From NCBI RefSeq assembly GCF_902167145.1, contig NC_050097.1, positions 109,587,982 through 109,651,981 on the forward strand: a stretch of DNA of 64,000 nucleotides. Reading direction: 5' to 3'. Below the pieces are notes generated by a model. It saw only the letters and a program-made list of their open reading frames with translations. It was not told where the DNA came from and did not search any database. Made by a program: the position numbers and the translations under genes. This document shows positions 44,310 through 55,711 of this stretch, one piece after another; positions within the stretch are counted from its first letter, which is position 1, and each line of letters starts with the position of its first letter. The stretch comes from Zea mays. Its lineage: Eukaryota; Streptophyta; Magnoliopsida; Poales; Poaceae.

Positions 44310-47300
44310 TCAATCCAAGTTATGCGAATCTAAGACATTTAGCTCACTGCACAGCCTGCAAAAGGTCTTCTCATCTAAAGGCTTGGTAAAGATATCGGCT
44401 AGCTGGTTCTCGGTGCAAACATAAAACACTTCGATATCTCCCTTTTGCTGGTGGTCTCTCAAAAAGTGATGCCGGATGTCTATGTGCTTAGTGCGGCTGT
44501 GTTCAACAAGATTATCCGCCATGCGGATTGCACTCTCATTGTCACATAGGAGTGGGACTTCGCTCAAATTGTAGCCAAAGTTCCGAAGGGTTTGCCTCAT
44601 CCAAAGTAGTTGCACGCAACACTGTCCTGCGGCGACATACTCGGCCTCAGCGGTGGATAGGGCAACGGAAGTTTGTTTCTTAGAACTCCAAGACACCAGG
44701 GACCTTCCTAGGAATTGGCACGTCCCTGATGTACTCTTCCTATCAACCTTGCATCCAGCATAATCGGAGTCTGAATATCCAATCAAGTCAAAGGTAGACC
44801 CCTTTGGATACCAGATCCTGAAGCAAGGCGTAGCAACTAAATATCTAAGAATTTGCTTGATGGCCATAAGGTGACACTCCCTAGGGTCGGTTTGAAATCT
44901 AGCACAGATGCATACGCTTAGCATAATATCCGGTCTACTTGCACAAAATAAAGCAAAGAACCTATCATAGACCGGTATGCCTTTTGATGAACGGACTTAC
45001 CTCCTTTGTTGAGGTCGACATGTTCGTCAGTTCCCAAGGGTGTCTTTGCGGGCTTGGCATCCTTCATCCTGAACCGCTTGAGCAAGTCTTGCGTGTACTT
45101 CATTTGTGAGATGAAGGTGCCATCGTTGAGTTGCTTCACATGGAACCCAAGGAAGTAGTTTAGCTCGCCCATCATCGACATCTCAAATTTCTGTGTCATC
45201 ACCCTACTAAACTCCTCACAAGACTTTTGGTTAGTAGAACCAAATATTATGTCATCGACATAAATTTGGCACACAAATAGGTCACCATCACAAGTCTTAG
45301 TGAAAAGAGTTGGATTAGCTTTTCCAACATTGAAAGCATTAGCAATTAGAAAATCTCTAAGGCATTCATACCATGCTCTTGGAGCTTGCTTAAGTCCATA
45401 GAGCGCCTTAGAGAGCTTACACACATGGTCGGGGTACCGTTCATCCTCAAAGCCAGGGGGTTGTTCCACATACACCTCCTCCTTGATTGGCCCATTGAGG
45501 AAGACGCTCTTCACGTCTATTTGAAACAACCTGAAAGAATGGTGAGCGGCATAGGCTAACAAAATGCGAATAGACTCTAGCCTAGTCACAGGATCAAAAG
45601 TCTCCTCAAAATCCAAACCTGCGACTTGGGCATAACCTTTTGCCACAAGTCGAGCCTTGTTTCTTGTCACCACTCCGTGCTCGTCTTGCTTGTTGCGGAA
45701 CACCCACTTGGTTCCCACAACATTTTGCTTTGGACGTGGCACCAGGGTCCAAACTTCATTTCGCTTGAAGTTATTGAGCTCTTCCTGCATAGCCAACACC
45801 TAGTCCAGATCTAGCAAGGCCTCTTCTACCCTGAAAGGCTCAATAGAATAGACAAACTAGTAATGCTCACAAAAATTAGCTAATCTAGAGCGAGTAGTTA
45901 CTCCCTTGCTTATATCACCCAAAATCTAGTCGACGGGATGATTCCTTTGAATCGTCGCTCGGACTTGAGTTGGAGGGGCCTGTGGTGCTTCTTCCTCCAT
46001 AACTTGATCATCTTGTGCTCCCCCTTCATCACACGCCTCTTCTTGATGAACCTGTTCATCATCTTGAGTTGGGGGGTGCACCATTGTTGAGGAAGAAGGT
46101 TGATCTTGCTCTTTTTGTTCCTGTGGTCGCACATCTCCAATCGCCATGGTGCGTATGGCGGTCGTTGGAACATCATCTTCATCTACATCATCAAGATCAA
46201 CTTGCTCTCTTGGAGAGCCATTAGTCTCATCAAATACAACATCGCTAGAGACTTCAACCAAACCCGATGATTTGTTGAAGACCCTATACGCCTTTGTATT
46301 TGAGTCATAATCTAACAAAAACCCTTCTACAGCTTTGGGAGCAAATTTGGAATTCCTACCTTTCTTCACTAGAATGTAACATTAACTCCCAAATACACGA
46401 AAATATGAAACATTGGGTTTGTTATCAGTTAGAAGTTCGTACGACGTCTTCTTGAGGAGGCGATGAAGGTAGACTCGGTTTATGGCGTGGCAAGCTGTGT
46501 TCATAGCTTCCGACCAAAACCGTTCGGGCGTCTTGAATTCACCAAGCATCGTCCTCGCCATGTCTATAAGCGTCCTGTTCTTCCTCTCTACCACACCGTT
46601 TTGCTGTGGTGTGTAGGGAGTGGAGAAATCGTGCTTGATTCCTTCCTCCTCAAGGTACTCCTCCACTTGAAGATTCTTGAACTCGGACCCGTTGTCGCTC
46701 CTTATCGTTTTCACCTTGAGTTCAAATTCGTTTTGAGCTCTCCTTAGGAAGCGCTTTAGGGTCCCTTGGGTTTCCGTTTTATCCTGCAAAAAGAATGCCC
46801 AAGTGAAGCGGGAAAAATCATCAACAATAACAAGACCATACTTACTTCCCCCGATGTTGAGGTAGGCGACGGGTCCGAAGAGGTCCATGTGAAGTAGCTC
46901 CAAAGGTCTTGATGTGGTCATCACATTCTTGCTATGATGAGAACTTCCCACCTGTTTACCTACTTGACAAGCTTCACAAGGTCTATCTTTTTTGAAAGTT
47001 ACATTGGTTAGACCTAACACATGTTCTCCCTTTAGAAGTTTATGAAGGTTCTTCATCCTAACATGTGCTAGACGGTGATGCCACAACCAGCCCATGCTAG
47101 TCTTAGCGATTAAGCATGCATCTAGAACAGCCTCCTCCGAAAAATCAACTAAATAGAGTTTGTCGTCTAGTACACCCTTAAAAGCTAATGAACCATCACT
47201 CCTTCTAAAGACAGACACATCTACATTGGTAAATAAGCAATTGTAACCCATATTACATAGTTGACTAACGGACAACAAGTTATACCCGAGCGATTCAACT

Positions 47301-47515
47301 AAGAACACATTAGATATGGAATGCTCGGATGAAATAGCTATTTTTCCTAGTCCTTTAACCTTGCCTTGATTCCCGCCTCCAAAGATGATCGAATCTTTGG
47401 AATCTTTGTTCTTGACGTAGGAGGTGAACATCTTCTTCTCCTCTGTCATCTGGTTTGTGCATCCGCAGTCGACAATCCAGCTTGAGCCCTCGGATGCATA
47501 AACCTGCAAGACAAA
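44310..47515 (-). pseudogene. pol: pol of element G, broken by stops and a frameshift
   Basis: In sense: protease near 47470 with DCG where copia proteases have DSG or DTG, so the catalytic motif looks damaged. Then the integrase zinc finger (HHRLAH near 47070, CEACQ near 46980), the core (DLFGPV, IRSDNGSEF, GVVERKNRTL) to about 46400, an acidic linker, RT from about 45750 with YVDD near 45265, and RNase H to 44310 (TAEAEYVA near 44640). Breaks are TAA at 46384-46382, TAG at 45928-45926, a TAG near 45857, a TAG at 45802-45800, and a frameshift near 44930. The frame is the same as gag, with the gag stop just before it. Confidence 0.93.
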
Positions 47516-49876
47516 TTAGGCTTGGGTTTTAGGTACCCAACTCTTGTTGGGTCCTACAAGGTTAGTAACAATAGCCTTAGGGACCCAAATGCAAGTCTTG
47601 TCTCCCTTGCATTTGGCCCCCAATTTCCTAGCAACCACTTTCTTATTTTTGCATGAGAGTACAAAATCAGTGTTGCAGGCATGAAAGACAGTAGCAGATT
47701 CATTTTGCATTTTCCTAGGCACATGATGAACAACATTGTTTCTAGGCATATTCCTACTATGCACAAAGGAAGAACTTGAAACAATCATGGCATGTGAATC
47801 ATAAGCATTATAACTCCTATTATAATGAGCATTCCTAGAAAATTTTCTATCATAAATAAATGCATGATTCTTTTGACTACTACTATCCATAGGAGCCTTC
47901 CCTTTCTCCTTGTTGAGAATGGGAGCCCTTTGACTTGTTAAGTTCTTGGCTTCCCTTCGAAAGCCAAGCCCATCCTTAATTGAGGGATGTCTACCAATGG
48001 TGTAGGCATCCCTAGCAAGTTTTAATTTGTCAAAGTCATCTTTGCAAGTCTTAAGTTGGGCATTAATACTTTCCACTTCATCATTTAATTTTGCAATAGA
48101 ATTAAGGTGCTCAACACATGCATCAATATTGAAATCCTTACACCTATTACAAATCACAACGTGCTCTACACAAGGACTAGATTTATTAACTACTTCTAGC
48201 TTAGCATTTAAATCATCATTCAAAATCTTCAAGCTAGAAATAGATTCATTGCAAATAGATAACTCAGAAGATAGTAATTCATTCCTTTTAATCTCTAAGG
48301 CAAGAGACTTTTGAACACTAACAAATTTGTCATGTTCCTCATACAAGATGTCCTCTTGCCTCTCTAGCAGTCTATCTTTTTCATTCAATGCATCAATCAA
48401 CTCATTAATCTTTTCTACTTTAGCCCTATCTAATCCTTTGAACAAGCTAGTGTAATCTACTTCATCATCACTAGAGTCCTCATCACTAGAAGTAGAGTAC
48501 TTAGGAGTTTCTCGAGCGTTTACCTTCTTCTCCTTTGCCATTAGGCAAGTATGGCGCTCGTTGGGGAAGAGCGACGATTTGTTGAAGGCCGAGGCGGCGA
48601 GTCCTTCATCATCGGAGTCAGACGAAGAACAATCCGATTCCCACTCTTTGCCAAGGTGCGCCTCGCCCTTCGCCTTCTTGTAGGCCTTCTTTTTCTCCCT
48701 CTTCCCATGTCTTTCGTCTTCCTGGTCATTTTCATTATCGGGACATTGAGCAATAAAATGACCTGTCTTACCGCACTTGAAGCAGGAACACTTTCCTTTT
48801 GCCTTGTTCTTGTTTGAGTACTCCTTGCGTCCCTTCAATGCTATCTTGAAGCGCTTGATAATGAGGGCCATTTCATCCTCGTTTAGCCCGGCCGCCTCAA
48901 CTTGCGCCACCTTGCTAGGTAGCGCCTCCATGCTACTTGTTGCTTTGAGAGCAACGGTTTGAGGCTCGTAGATGGGCATTGGACCATTCAATGCCTCATC
49001 AATGTATCTTGCTTCCTTGATCATCATACGCCCGCTTACAAACTTTCCGAGTATTTCCTCGGGCGTCATCTTGGTGTACCTAGGATTCTCACGGATTGAG
49101 TTCACAAGATGAGGATCAAGTACAGTGAAGGACCTGAGCATAAGTCGGACGATGTCGTGGTCTGTCCATCTCGTGCTTCCAAGGCTCCTAATCTTGTTGA
49201 CCAGGGTCTTTAGCCTGTTGTACATTTGGGTTGGCTCCTCCCCCCTGATCATTGCGAACCTTCCCAGTTCGCCTTCCACCAACTCCATCTTGGTGATCAT
49301 GGTGGCGTCATTCCCCTCATGAGAAATCTTGAGGGTGTCCCAAATTTGCTTGGCATTATCTAAGCCGCTCACCTTGTGGTACTCGTCCCTGCACAAGGAT
49401 GCTAGCAAAACAGTTGTAGCTTGTGCATTTTTATGGATTTGCTCATTAATGAAAACGGGGTTGTCAGTGCTATCAAAAAGCATTTCGTTTTCAACGATCT
49501 CCCAAATACTTGGATGGAGAGAGAATAGGTGACTACACATTTTGTGACTCCAAAATGAGTAGTCTTCTCCATCAAAGTGCGGAGGTTTCCCAAGTGGAAT
49601 TGAAAGTAAATGAGCATTGGAGTTAAACGGAATACGAGAATAATCAAAAGAAAAGTTTGAGTTAACCGATTTCTTTTTCTCGTCGTCGTCGTCTCTTTGG
49701 GAAGAAGAAGATTCGTCGCTGTCGTAGTAGACTATCTTCTTGATACGCCTCTTCTTCTTCCCGTCCTTCTTCTTATGATTTGAGCCAGAGTCAGTGGGCT
49801 TGTCTTCCCTTGGCTCATTGAGGAAGGACTCCTTATCCTTGTCATTGACCACCGTCCCCTTTCCCTTAGGATTCAT
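47516..49876 (-). CDS. gag: gag of element G, 786 aa, open
   Basis: This is the structural protein of a Sirevirus. The N-terminus is Lys/Ser/Asp-rich (about 1-75), followed by the copia-type capsid region (about 95-330, with PPHFDGEDYSFW and WEIVENE), a CCHC zinc knuckle at about 365-378 (CFKCGKTGHFIAQC), an acidic Ser/Asp stretch, a coiled-coil-like region around 500-630, and a basic Asn/His-rich tail ending WVPKTQA. It ends at TAA 47518-47516, and pol continues in the same frame right after it. The large size suits Sireviruses, whose gag is extended. It has no internal stop, unlike its pol. Confidence 0.88.
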   Translation of the reverse strand: MNPKGKGTVVNDKDKESFLNEPREDKPTDSGSNHKKKDGKKKRRIKKIVYYDSDESSSSQRDDDDEKKKSVNSNFSFDYSRIPFNSNAHLLSIPLGKPPHFDGEDYSFWSHKMCSHLFSLHPSIWEIVENEMLFDSTDNPVFINEQIHKNAQATTVLLASLCRDEYHKVSGLDNAKQIWDTLKISHEGNDATMITKMELVEGELGRFAMIRGEEPTQMYNRLKTLVNKIRSLGSTRWTDHDIVRLMLRSFTVLDPHLVNSIRENPRYTKMTPEEILGKFVSGRMMIKEARYIDEALNGPMPIYEPQTVALKATSSMEALPSKVAQVEAAGLNEDEMALIIKRFKIALKGRKEYSNKNKAKGKCSCFKCGKTGHFIAQCPDNENDQEDERHGKREKKKAYKKAKGEAHLGKEWESDCSSSDSDDEGLAASAFNKSSLFPNERHTCLMAKEKKVNARETPKYSTSSDEDSSDDEVDYTSLFKGLDRAKVEKINELIDALNEKDRLLERQEDILYEEHDKFVSVQKSLALEIKRNELLSSELSICNESISSLKILNDDLNAKLEVVNKSSPCVEHVVICNRCKDFNIDACVEHLNSIAKLNDEVESINAQLKTCKDDFDKLKLARDAYTIGRHPSIKDGLGFRREAKNLTSQRAPILNKEKGKAPMDSSSQKNHAFIYDRKFSRNAHYNRSYNAYDSHAMIVSSSSFVHSRNMPRNNVVHHVPRKMQNESATVFHACNTDFVLSCKNKKVVARKLGAKCKGDKTCIWVPKAIVTNLVGPNKSWVPKTQA

Positions 49877-49912
49877 CCCTTCAGGTGATTAGTCCCTTTC
49901 GTGAAGAGAACG

Positions 49913-49924
49913 ACTCTGATACCA
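49913..49924 (-). other. Primer-binding site of element G
   Basis: TGGTATCAGAGT in sense, two bases after the 5' LTR end at 49927. It matches the initiator-methionine type site. Confidence 0.85.
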
Positions 49925-49926
49925 AT

Positions 49927-51222
49927 TGAGAGCACCTAGAGGGGGGGTGAATAGGTGATCCTGTAAAAACTTAAACTTATAGCCACAAAACATGGTTAAG
50001 TGTTAGCACAATGGAATTAAGTGGCTAAGGACCGAGCTCTTGTGAAACACAATGGTCACAAACAAAACAAGCACAAGAGACACGATGACTTATCTCGTGG
50101 TTCGACCAAGTATAACACTTGCCTACTCCACGTTGTGGCGTCCCAATGGACGAGGGTTGCACTTAACCCCTTTCAAGTGATCCAATGATCCACTTGAATA
50201 CCACGATTGTTTTCTTTCTTATACTCTTTCCCGTTTGCGAGGAATCTCCACAACTTGGAGTCTTCCGCCCTTACAACAAAGATCAAAGTGAAAGCACTAG
50301 AGTAAGGGAGGGAAGCACACACACAAATCCGCAGCAATACGCACACACACAGCCAAGACTTGAGCTCGAATGAATCGCAACAAGTTCGCCACAAGAACGG
50401 AGCTCAAATCACTAAGAAAGTCAATCAAGTGCGCGGAGACGAAGTGTGGAAGATTTAGAATGCTCTAAGTATTCTTGGGTTACTCCTCCATGCGCCTAGG
50501 GGTCGCTTTTATAGCCCTAAGGCAGCTAGGAGCCGTTGGAGGCATTCTTGGAAGGCAATTCTTGCCTTCTGTCGGGTGGCGCACCGGACAGTACGGTGCA
50601 CCACCGGACATCCACTGTTCATTGTCCGGTGTGGATCTCCTTCCTAAAATAGCACAACCGACCATTGAAGAATTGCGGCAGTTGGCACACCGGACAGTCC
50701 GACGCCCCCCTGCCGACCGTTGGCGCGCCCACGTGTCGCGTGCGGATTGCGCGGCCGACCGTTAGCGCAGTCGACCGTTGGCTCACCGGACAGTCCGGTG
50801 CACCATTGGACAGTCCGGTGAATTATAGTCGTACGCCGTTGAACGCTTCCCGAGAGCGACGACTTCGCCGTGGACGACTCACCGGACAGTCCGGTGATTT
50901 ATAGCCGTATGCCGCCGTCGAGTCCCGAGAACGGACTGTTCACTGAGACTGGTCCTGGCGCACCGGACACTATCCGGTGCACCCAGACCGAGCTGCATTA
51001 GGTTGTACACAGCCAACTCTCTTCTATAGCGATTTCTCCTGTTTCTAGCACTTAGACACAATACATTAGTCATCAAATCAATGTACTAAGTCTAGAAACA
51101 TACCTTGTACCTTGATTTGCACTTCTTGAGTCTTTGGCACAATTTAACACTTAAAGCATTTGTGTTGGGCACTCAATCACCAAAACACTTTAGAAATGGC
51201 CCAATGGCACATTTCCCTTTCA
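49927..51222 (-). repeat. 5' LTR of element G
   Basis: 1296 bp. The probable TATA (CTATAAAAG) is on the minus strand at 50514-50506. The palindrome cluster is at about 50579-50984. Substitutions relative to the 3' LTR are scattered throughout, so G is not a very recent insertion. Confidence 0.95.
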
Positions 51223-51227
51223 GACTT

Positions 51228-51831
51228 CTCTACCGACGCAGCAATGCGGTTCCACTGCGGGGTTGAAGTGCAGTGAGGAATTAGGGCCGCTGTGAGGATC
51301 AATTCTGCTAGATACCTCCAAGGACGTCTTCCTCGTGACGCGGCGAAGCTCCAAGACTCCTCCCCAAGACCCCAACGGCAATGTAGCCGAAGGTAGGCTG
51401 CGACGACGCTCACTCCTCTCGGTGCTACGATGGCGACACATTATTCGGCGATAGGTCGGCCAGGGTTTTGGGGACTCCATATAGCCACGAGGTGGCCGAG
51501 GTGGGCAACGACCTCCCCGGTTTTGATGGCGTACGTGCGCCATTGCCAGGCAGGTCAGTTGAAGGGCGACCGTGTCTGCCCGGGCCCTCCTGGCAGTCAG
51601 TCGACCGGTTAGCGCGCGCGGGGTAGAGTCTCAGCCATGCGGGCCCGGCCGCTCAGTGACAGCGCCGGTAGCACAATGGGATTCGTCTGTCAGGCTGACG
51701 ACGCGCGCGGGTGTGCAAGCAAGAGACTGCTCTGTGGGGCCCGCTGTCGGCGCGTGGTGTTAAGGCGATCCTGGGCTGCGCGTAAGGAAGAAAATGGGTG
51801 GGCCAAAAATAGGATCCACGGCCCAGGAAGG
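51228..51831 (-). repeat. D 3' LTR, segment 3 (GC-rich)
   Basis: This lies between G and C. It is GC-rich, matching the GC-rich first-exon block of the A, B and E LTRs. The short open frames here are composition effects. It ends with the GAAGG duplication (51827-51831) of element C. Confidence 0.8.
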
Positions 51832-54512
51832 TGTAACACCCTGAATTTGGGGGTATAAAATTTCTTTTCTAATATCCACCAAATTCAGGTGCTACCCTCT
51901 CTTTTCCTTGCTTTTCTTTTCTTTTTTTCTAAATAGCAAAGGGTTATTTTGTTTTATATAAGTTTAAGCCTAGTACAGTAAAACCCTAAAAAGGGGTCCT
52001 TGATTGTTGCATAGCATGTCGAGGCATGTTTTTCCTTTGTGATGGTGCATTTATTCAAAATTTAGGAAACATGTTTGAATTTGAATTCAAAACTAAAGCA
52101 TGTTTTCAAAAAGAATGAAAGGAAGGAAAAATAAATAAAAGAAAACCCCCCCTCAGCCCCCTGGCCGGCCTTCCCGCGGCCCAGCCCCCCCCCCCTCCCC
52201 CCCCCTCGGCCCACGCAGCGCGCGTGGCCCACCTGGCGCAGCGCACCTTCCCCCCCAGCCCATCGCCGCATGGCCCACCTGGCCCACTCGGCGCCGGCGC
52301 GCTCCTCCCCCAAACCCTAGCCGATGTACCCCAGCCGCCGCTGCCGCCCCTCGTGGGACCCACCCGTCAGTGCTCCGGTCGCCCCTGTTCATCTCCCTCT
52401 CCCCCACGACGCACCTCTCTCTCCCTCCTCTTCCCCGCCGCGCCCTCTTCTTCCCTGGCCCCGACATGGAGTTCCCGAGCGGTTCCCACGGCGTCCGGCT
52501 CCCAGCGCTGCGCTCCTCTCTCATCCCGAGCTCCTGCGCAGCCAGCGCGCTCGAGTCCCTCTCAGCCATGGCCGTTCCTCTGTGCTTGGGTTCAAGCTTC
52601 TGCGCGCCCTCCTCCCTCAAGGCGACGCTGCGGCTCCTGCTCGCACGCATCCTTGCTCGCCGACCGCGACCCCGCCCTGGTCCCTATGGTGCGCTCGGCC
52701 CCTGCTCCAGTCTCTGCTCGGCGTCCAATGCTTCCCTGCGCCGTGGCTTCCTTCCTCCCTCGCTCCAGCTCTCGGCTCTGGCGCTCTCCCCTCCCTGCTC
52801 GCTCTCCGGCGTTGCGTAGCGCGGGTCAGCCGACGACAGGGAGAGTCTCTTCGTCGCTGTCCCTACTTCCCTTTCCCAGCCATGAAACCCCCATGGCGCC
52901 CGGCGTTTCTCTCTGTTGTTTCTCGCCATGGCGCGCGCTCTGCTTCTCCCTGCTGTGCGCACCGGCTCCATGCACGTTGTGTCCTGCTCGATTTACCATG
53001 CCGCGTCGCGCACACCTCTGCTCGGCCCTGGCGTGTCCGCGGCTTGAACGCGCGCCCCTATCGCGTTCTCGCGCGCCACGCCGCCGTGCGCCCGCCATGG
53101 CGTAGCACTGCCGTTCGCCAGAGCAGCGTCTCGCCGCGAGATTCATCGTCGCGCTATTGTCGTTGCTGCGCAGTAGGGTCTATGTCGCTCTCGTTGTCAC
53201 CGAGGTGAGCTTCGTCTACCCCAATTTACTCTCCGTCTACCTCATGCGCAGGTCGTCGAATCCAGTCCCGAAACCGGTCGTCGTGCTTGTGCAACCGCGT
53301 GTGAATTGGGTGTTGTCGGAGTTTAGACGACGTCCGTCTACCCCTAAACGACTCCCGTCTACCCCCCCGTCTACCCCGTCTATTCCCTGCGCTAATTAAT
53401 TTCCTATTCAATTGTCGATCAGTAAACTGAGTACTCAATTAGATTAAAATTATGATTTTAGTTAGGCGATTGTAAATATGTGATAATGTGATCTTAACGA
53501 CTTAGATATGGTATTTAACACCTATTTAGTGTTTAGTATAAACGCGATGTCTATTAGCGACTCTTGTGAGTCGTGCGCGTCGTCGCACTGTCTACACGCT
53601 GTTCGCACGTGTGGCGCTCGCCGTCGCCTTGTTGTTCGTGTGTATAGTTCATTCGTTACTCTCGTGTTATCGCGCGTGCGGTTCACACGCGTCACACGTT
53701 GTTTGCGTGCGTCGCGTGTGTTCGCGTGTCGTCGCATAATATTATTCGCGTGCTGTTTGCGCGTTGTCGACTTTCCTTCGCGCGTTCGTGCCGCGCATCT
53801 AGGTCACGTGTCGCGCTGTCCGCGCGCGATATTAAGGTCGTTCGATTATAATCACTAAGGTCAATTAGTTAACTATTTGTTTAATCGTCCACTATTAAAA
53901 TAGTAAGTTAGTCAAAGCTAAGTAGTAGTTTTAATTTATATTTGATATGATAATGTCAATTCACGTAATTATAATTACGTCGAACTAATATTGTAATTAA
54001 GACTTGTTTAGTATAAACACGTTACCGATTTAGCTTTCTCGCCTATGTCGCGCGTGTTGTTCAGCACGCGGTGGCGTGCTGTTTCGCGCGTCGTTCGTGC
54101 TGGTCGCGCGCGCTGTCTTCTGCGTCGTTCGTGTGCTATGTCGCGTGTTTCCCCGCATCGTTCGTGCGCTGTCGGGTTGTTTCGCACGTCCTAGATTCGC
54201 CTCACTTAGAATCTCCCGCTTTAATTAAATTACTAGTTTAACTAACAACTGCTAGTGTAACGGAGTAATCGAAACTAAATGGTAAATATTATTTACATTT
54301 TATAATGTCGAATTAAATGTTATAGTTAATATTTATTTAGCGTAAACATGATATCTTCCCGACCGTAGTCTCGCGTTCGACAATTCTTCTCCTCGCGCGA
54401 CCATAGTAGCGAGCTCTATTTCGTTGTCTATATTTTATTATGTTTTATTTGAATGGTGTAATGTTCTTATGCATATACATATATTTGTTTGTTTGTTCTT
54501 TGTGCCTGTTAG

Positions 54513-55711
54513 TATTCGCTGTGCGTCGCGAATAATTTGCGATCCATTTCCGAGCTTCGAGGGATCGAAGATCAAGAGTTGGCAACCAAGTCATCCAGTT
54601 CTTCGAGTTCTACAGAGTTGAAGACCCTGAGCATCTGTTTGGTGAAGGCAAGTGTCCTCTGACCCATTATGTCCCATTTACTTTATAATACACTGTCCCA
54701 CATACTATGAACAACCTAAGGATTTACTAGCTTTCTATTTACCTGGTCCTTGATTACCTTTTGGGCTACTATGGTTAGCTTCATGCTAGCGCTTTACTTT
54801 AATCAATGAACATGATGAGATACAATGATGATACTATGGTTTTATTCTGGATATGATGATTTACTTGTGACATTTAAGGGGGCTCGAGCGGTTTCTCGAG
54901 TGCCTCTCCGTAAGGACCTGTTCGTTGAGAGACCACCCGGGATAACAGTGCAACCATGAGGGTGAAATGGGATGCCCTTAGCTAATTAATTAGAGGAACT
55001 AGAGGTGTAGTTGCTTCGCCGTCGTGCCGTCAATGGGGTCCAGGCACAGTGCTTGCTCTGCCGAGGCTGGGTGCCGAGGTCCTTTCGTTTTGCTTTTGTT
55101 AGTCACCCTCCTGCGGGGAGGAGTACTGTGTTTATCAAACTGGAGAAACCTAACGGACGACTATGACCTCTAGGGAATCTTTGTAAAAGCTACGTAGTGA
55201 TACCCTGTCGGACCACCTAGGAAGTGATCAATGGGGAGTCATGATCCCCGGGCAAAACGGGAATCACGGCTCATGGGTAAAGTGTGCGACCTCTGCAGAG
55301 GGTAATGGAACTGATATATCAGCCGTGCTCACGGTTAAGAGCGGCCTTGGGATCCTCTTTGATTAGAGATACAAATGATCTGAGATACAATGATTCTATT
55401 TATTATTTTGGTTCGATGACGATAATGATGTTCCTCGATGAGGAAATGATTCGCGGGTTGGTTATATGATAAAACTTGGCTTCCACTAATAATAAATACC
55501 TGACCAACTAAAAGCAACTGCTTGAGCTTAACCCCACATAAAGCGAGTCCACCTCAGCCAAACGGGACATTTGCTGAGTACGTTGATGTGTACTCACCCT
55601 TGCTTTCACAAAACACCAGGTTGCCTTTGGTGCAATCTATGCTCAGGTAAAGAAGAAGGCGTCGAGGCGGATCTCTAGGAGTTCCAGGACTTCGACGAGT
55701 TCGAGGATTAG
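54513..55711 (+). pseudogene. Vestige of split small ORF in element C, 5' LTR
   Basis: Candidate exon 54513-54647 (135 nt, divisible by three) follows a strong acceptor (pyrimidine-rich run, then CTGTTAG) and ends GAAG|GCAAGT. Read in phase 1 it ends EDPEHLFGEG but has one TAA near its start. The last exon after AG 55645-55646 reads acidic residues, a TAG at 55676-55678, then EFQDFDEFED and TAG at 55709-55711. The layout and phase match A, B, D and E; the two stops argue it is no longer translated. The second LTR has the same arrangement (61370-61504, GC at 61505). Confidence 0.3.
55321..55334 (+). other. Conserved palindrome AGCCGTGCTCACGG in candidate intron of C
   Basis: CCGTG/CACGG arms. 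The same 14-mer, with flanking similarity, occurs in D (minus strand, 20597-20584) and in C's other LTR (62178-62191). In both C and D it lies about 300 nt before the candidate acceptor. Confidence 0.6.

Larger units (their letters stand above)
42147..51222 (-). mobile_element. Element G: Ty1/copia Sirevirus, Opie/Ji-like, degenerate
   Basis: The LTRs are 42147-43483 (3') and 49927-51222 (5'), with the perfect duplication GACTT at 42142-42146 and 51223-51227. In sense the LTR runs TGAAAGGG to GCTCTCA, followed by an initiator-methionine primer site. The coding order gag, protease, integrase, RT, RNase H is the copia order. The CACCGGACAGTCCGGTG palindromes in the LTR and the multiple polypurine tracts before the 3' LTR are Sirevirus hallmarks. 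The pol frame is broken. Confidence 0.95.

Noticed and set aside
44310..51222. Envelope-like gene after pol in the Sirevirus G
   Set aside because: Some Sireviruses have one, but nothing of coding length lies between RNase H and the 3' LTR here.
51853..51859. TATAAAA close to the start of C's LTR as promoter
   Set aside because: It is only about 20 bases from the LTR start, leaving almost no U3. The promoter could not be placed with confidence.
52224..53208. Two overlapping open frames of about 293 codons in the GC-rich part of C's LTR, repeated at 59072-60056
   Set aside because: The composition is Pro/Ser/Arg/Ala-rich in several frames at once, as expected from GC-rich DNA. There is no domain, and their presence in both LTRs only reflects near-identity of the pair.
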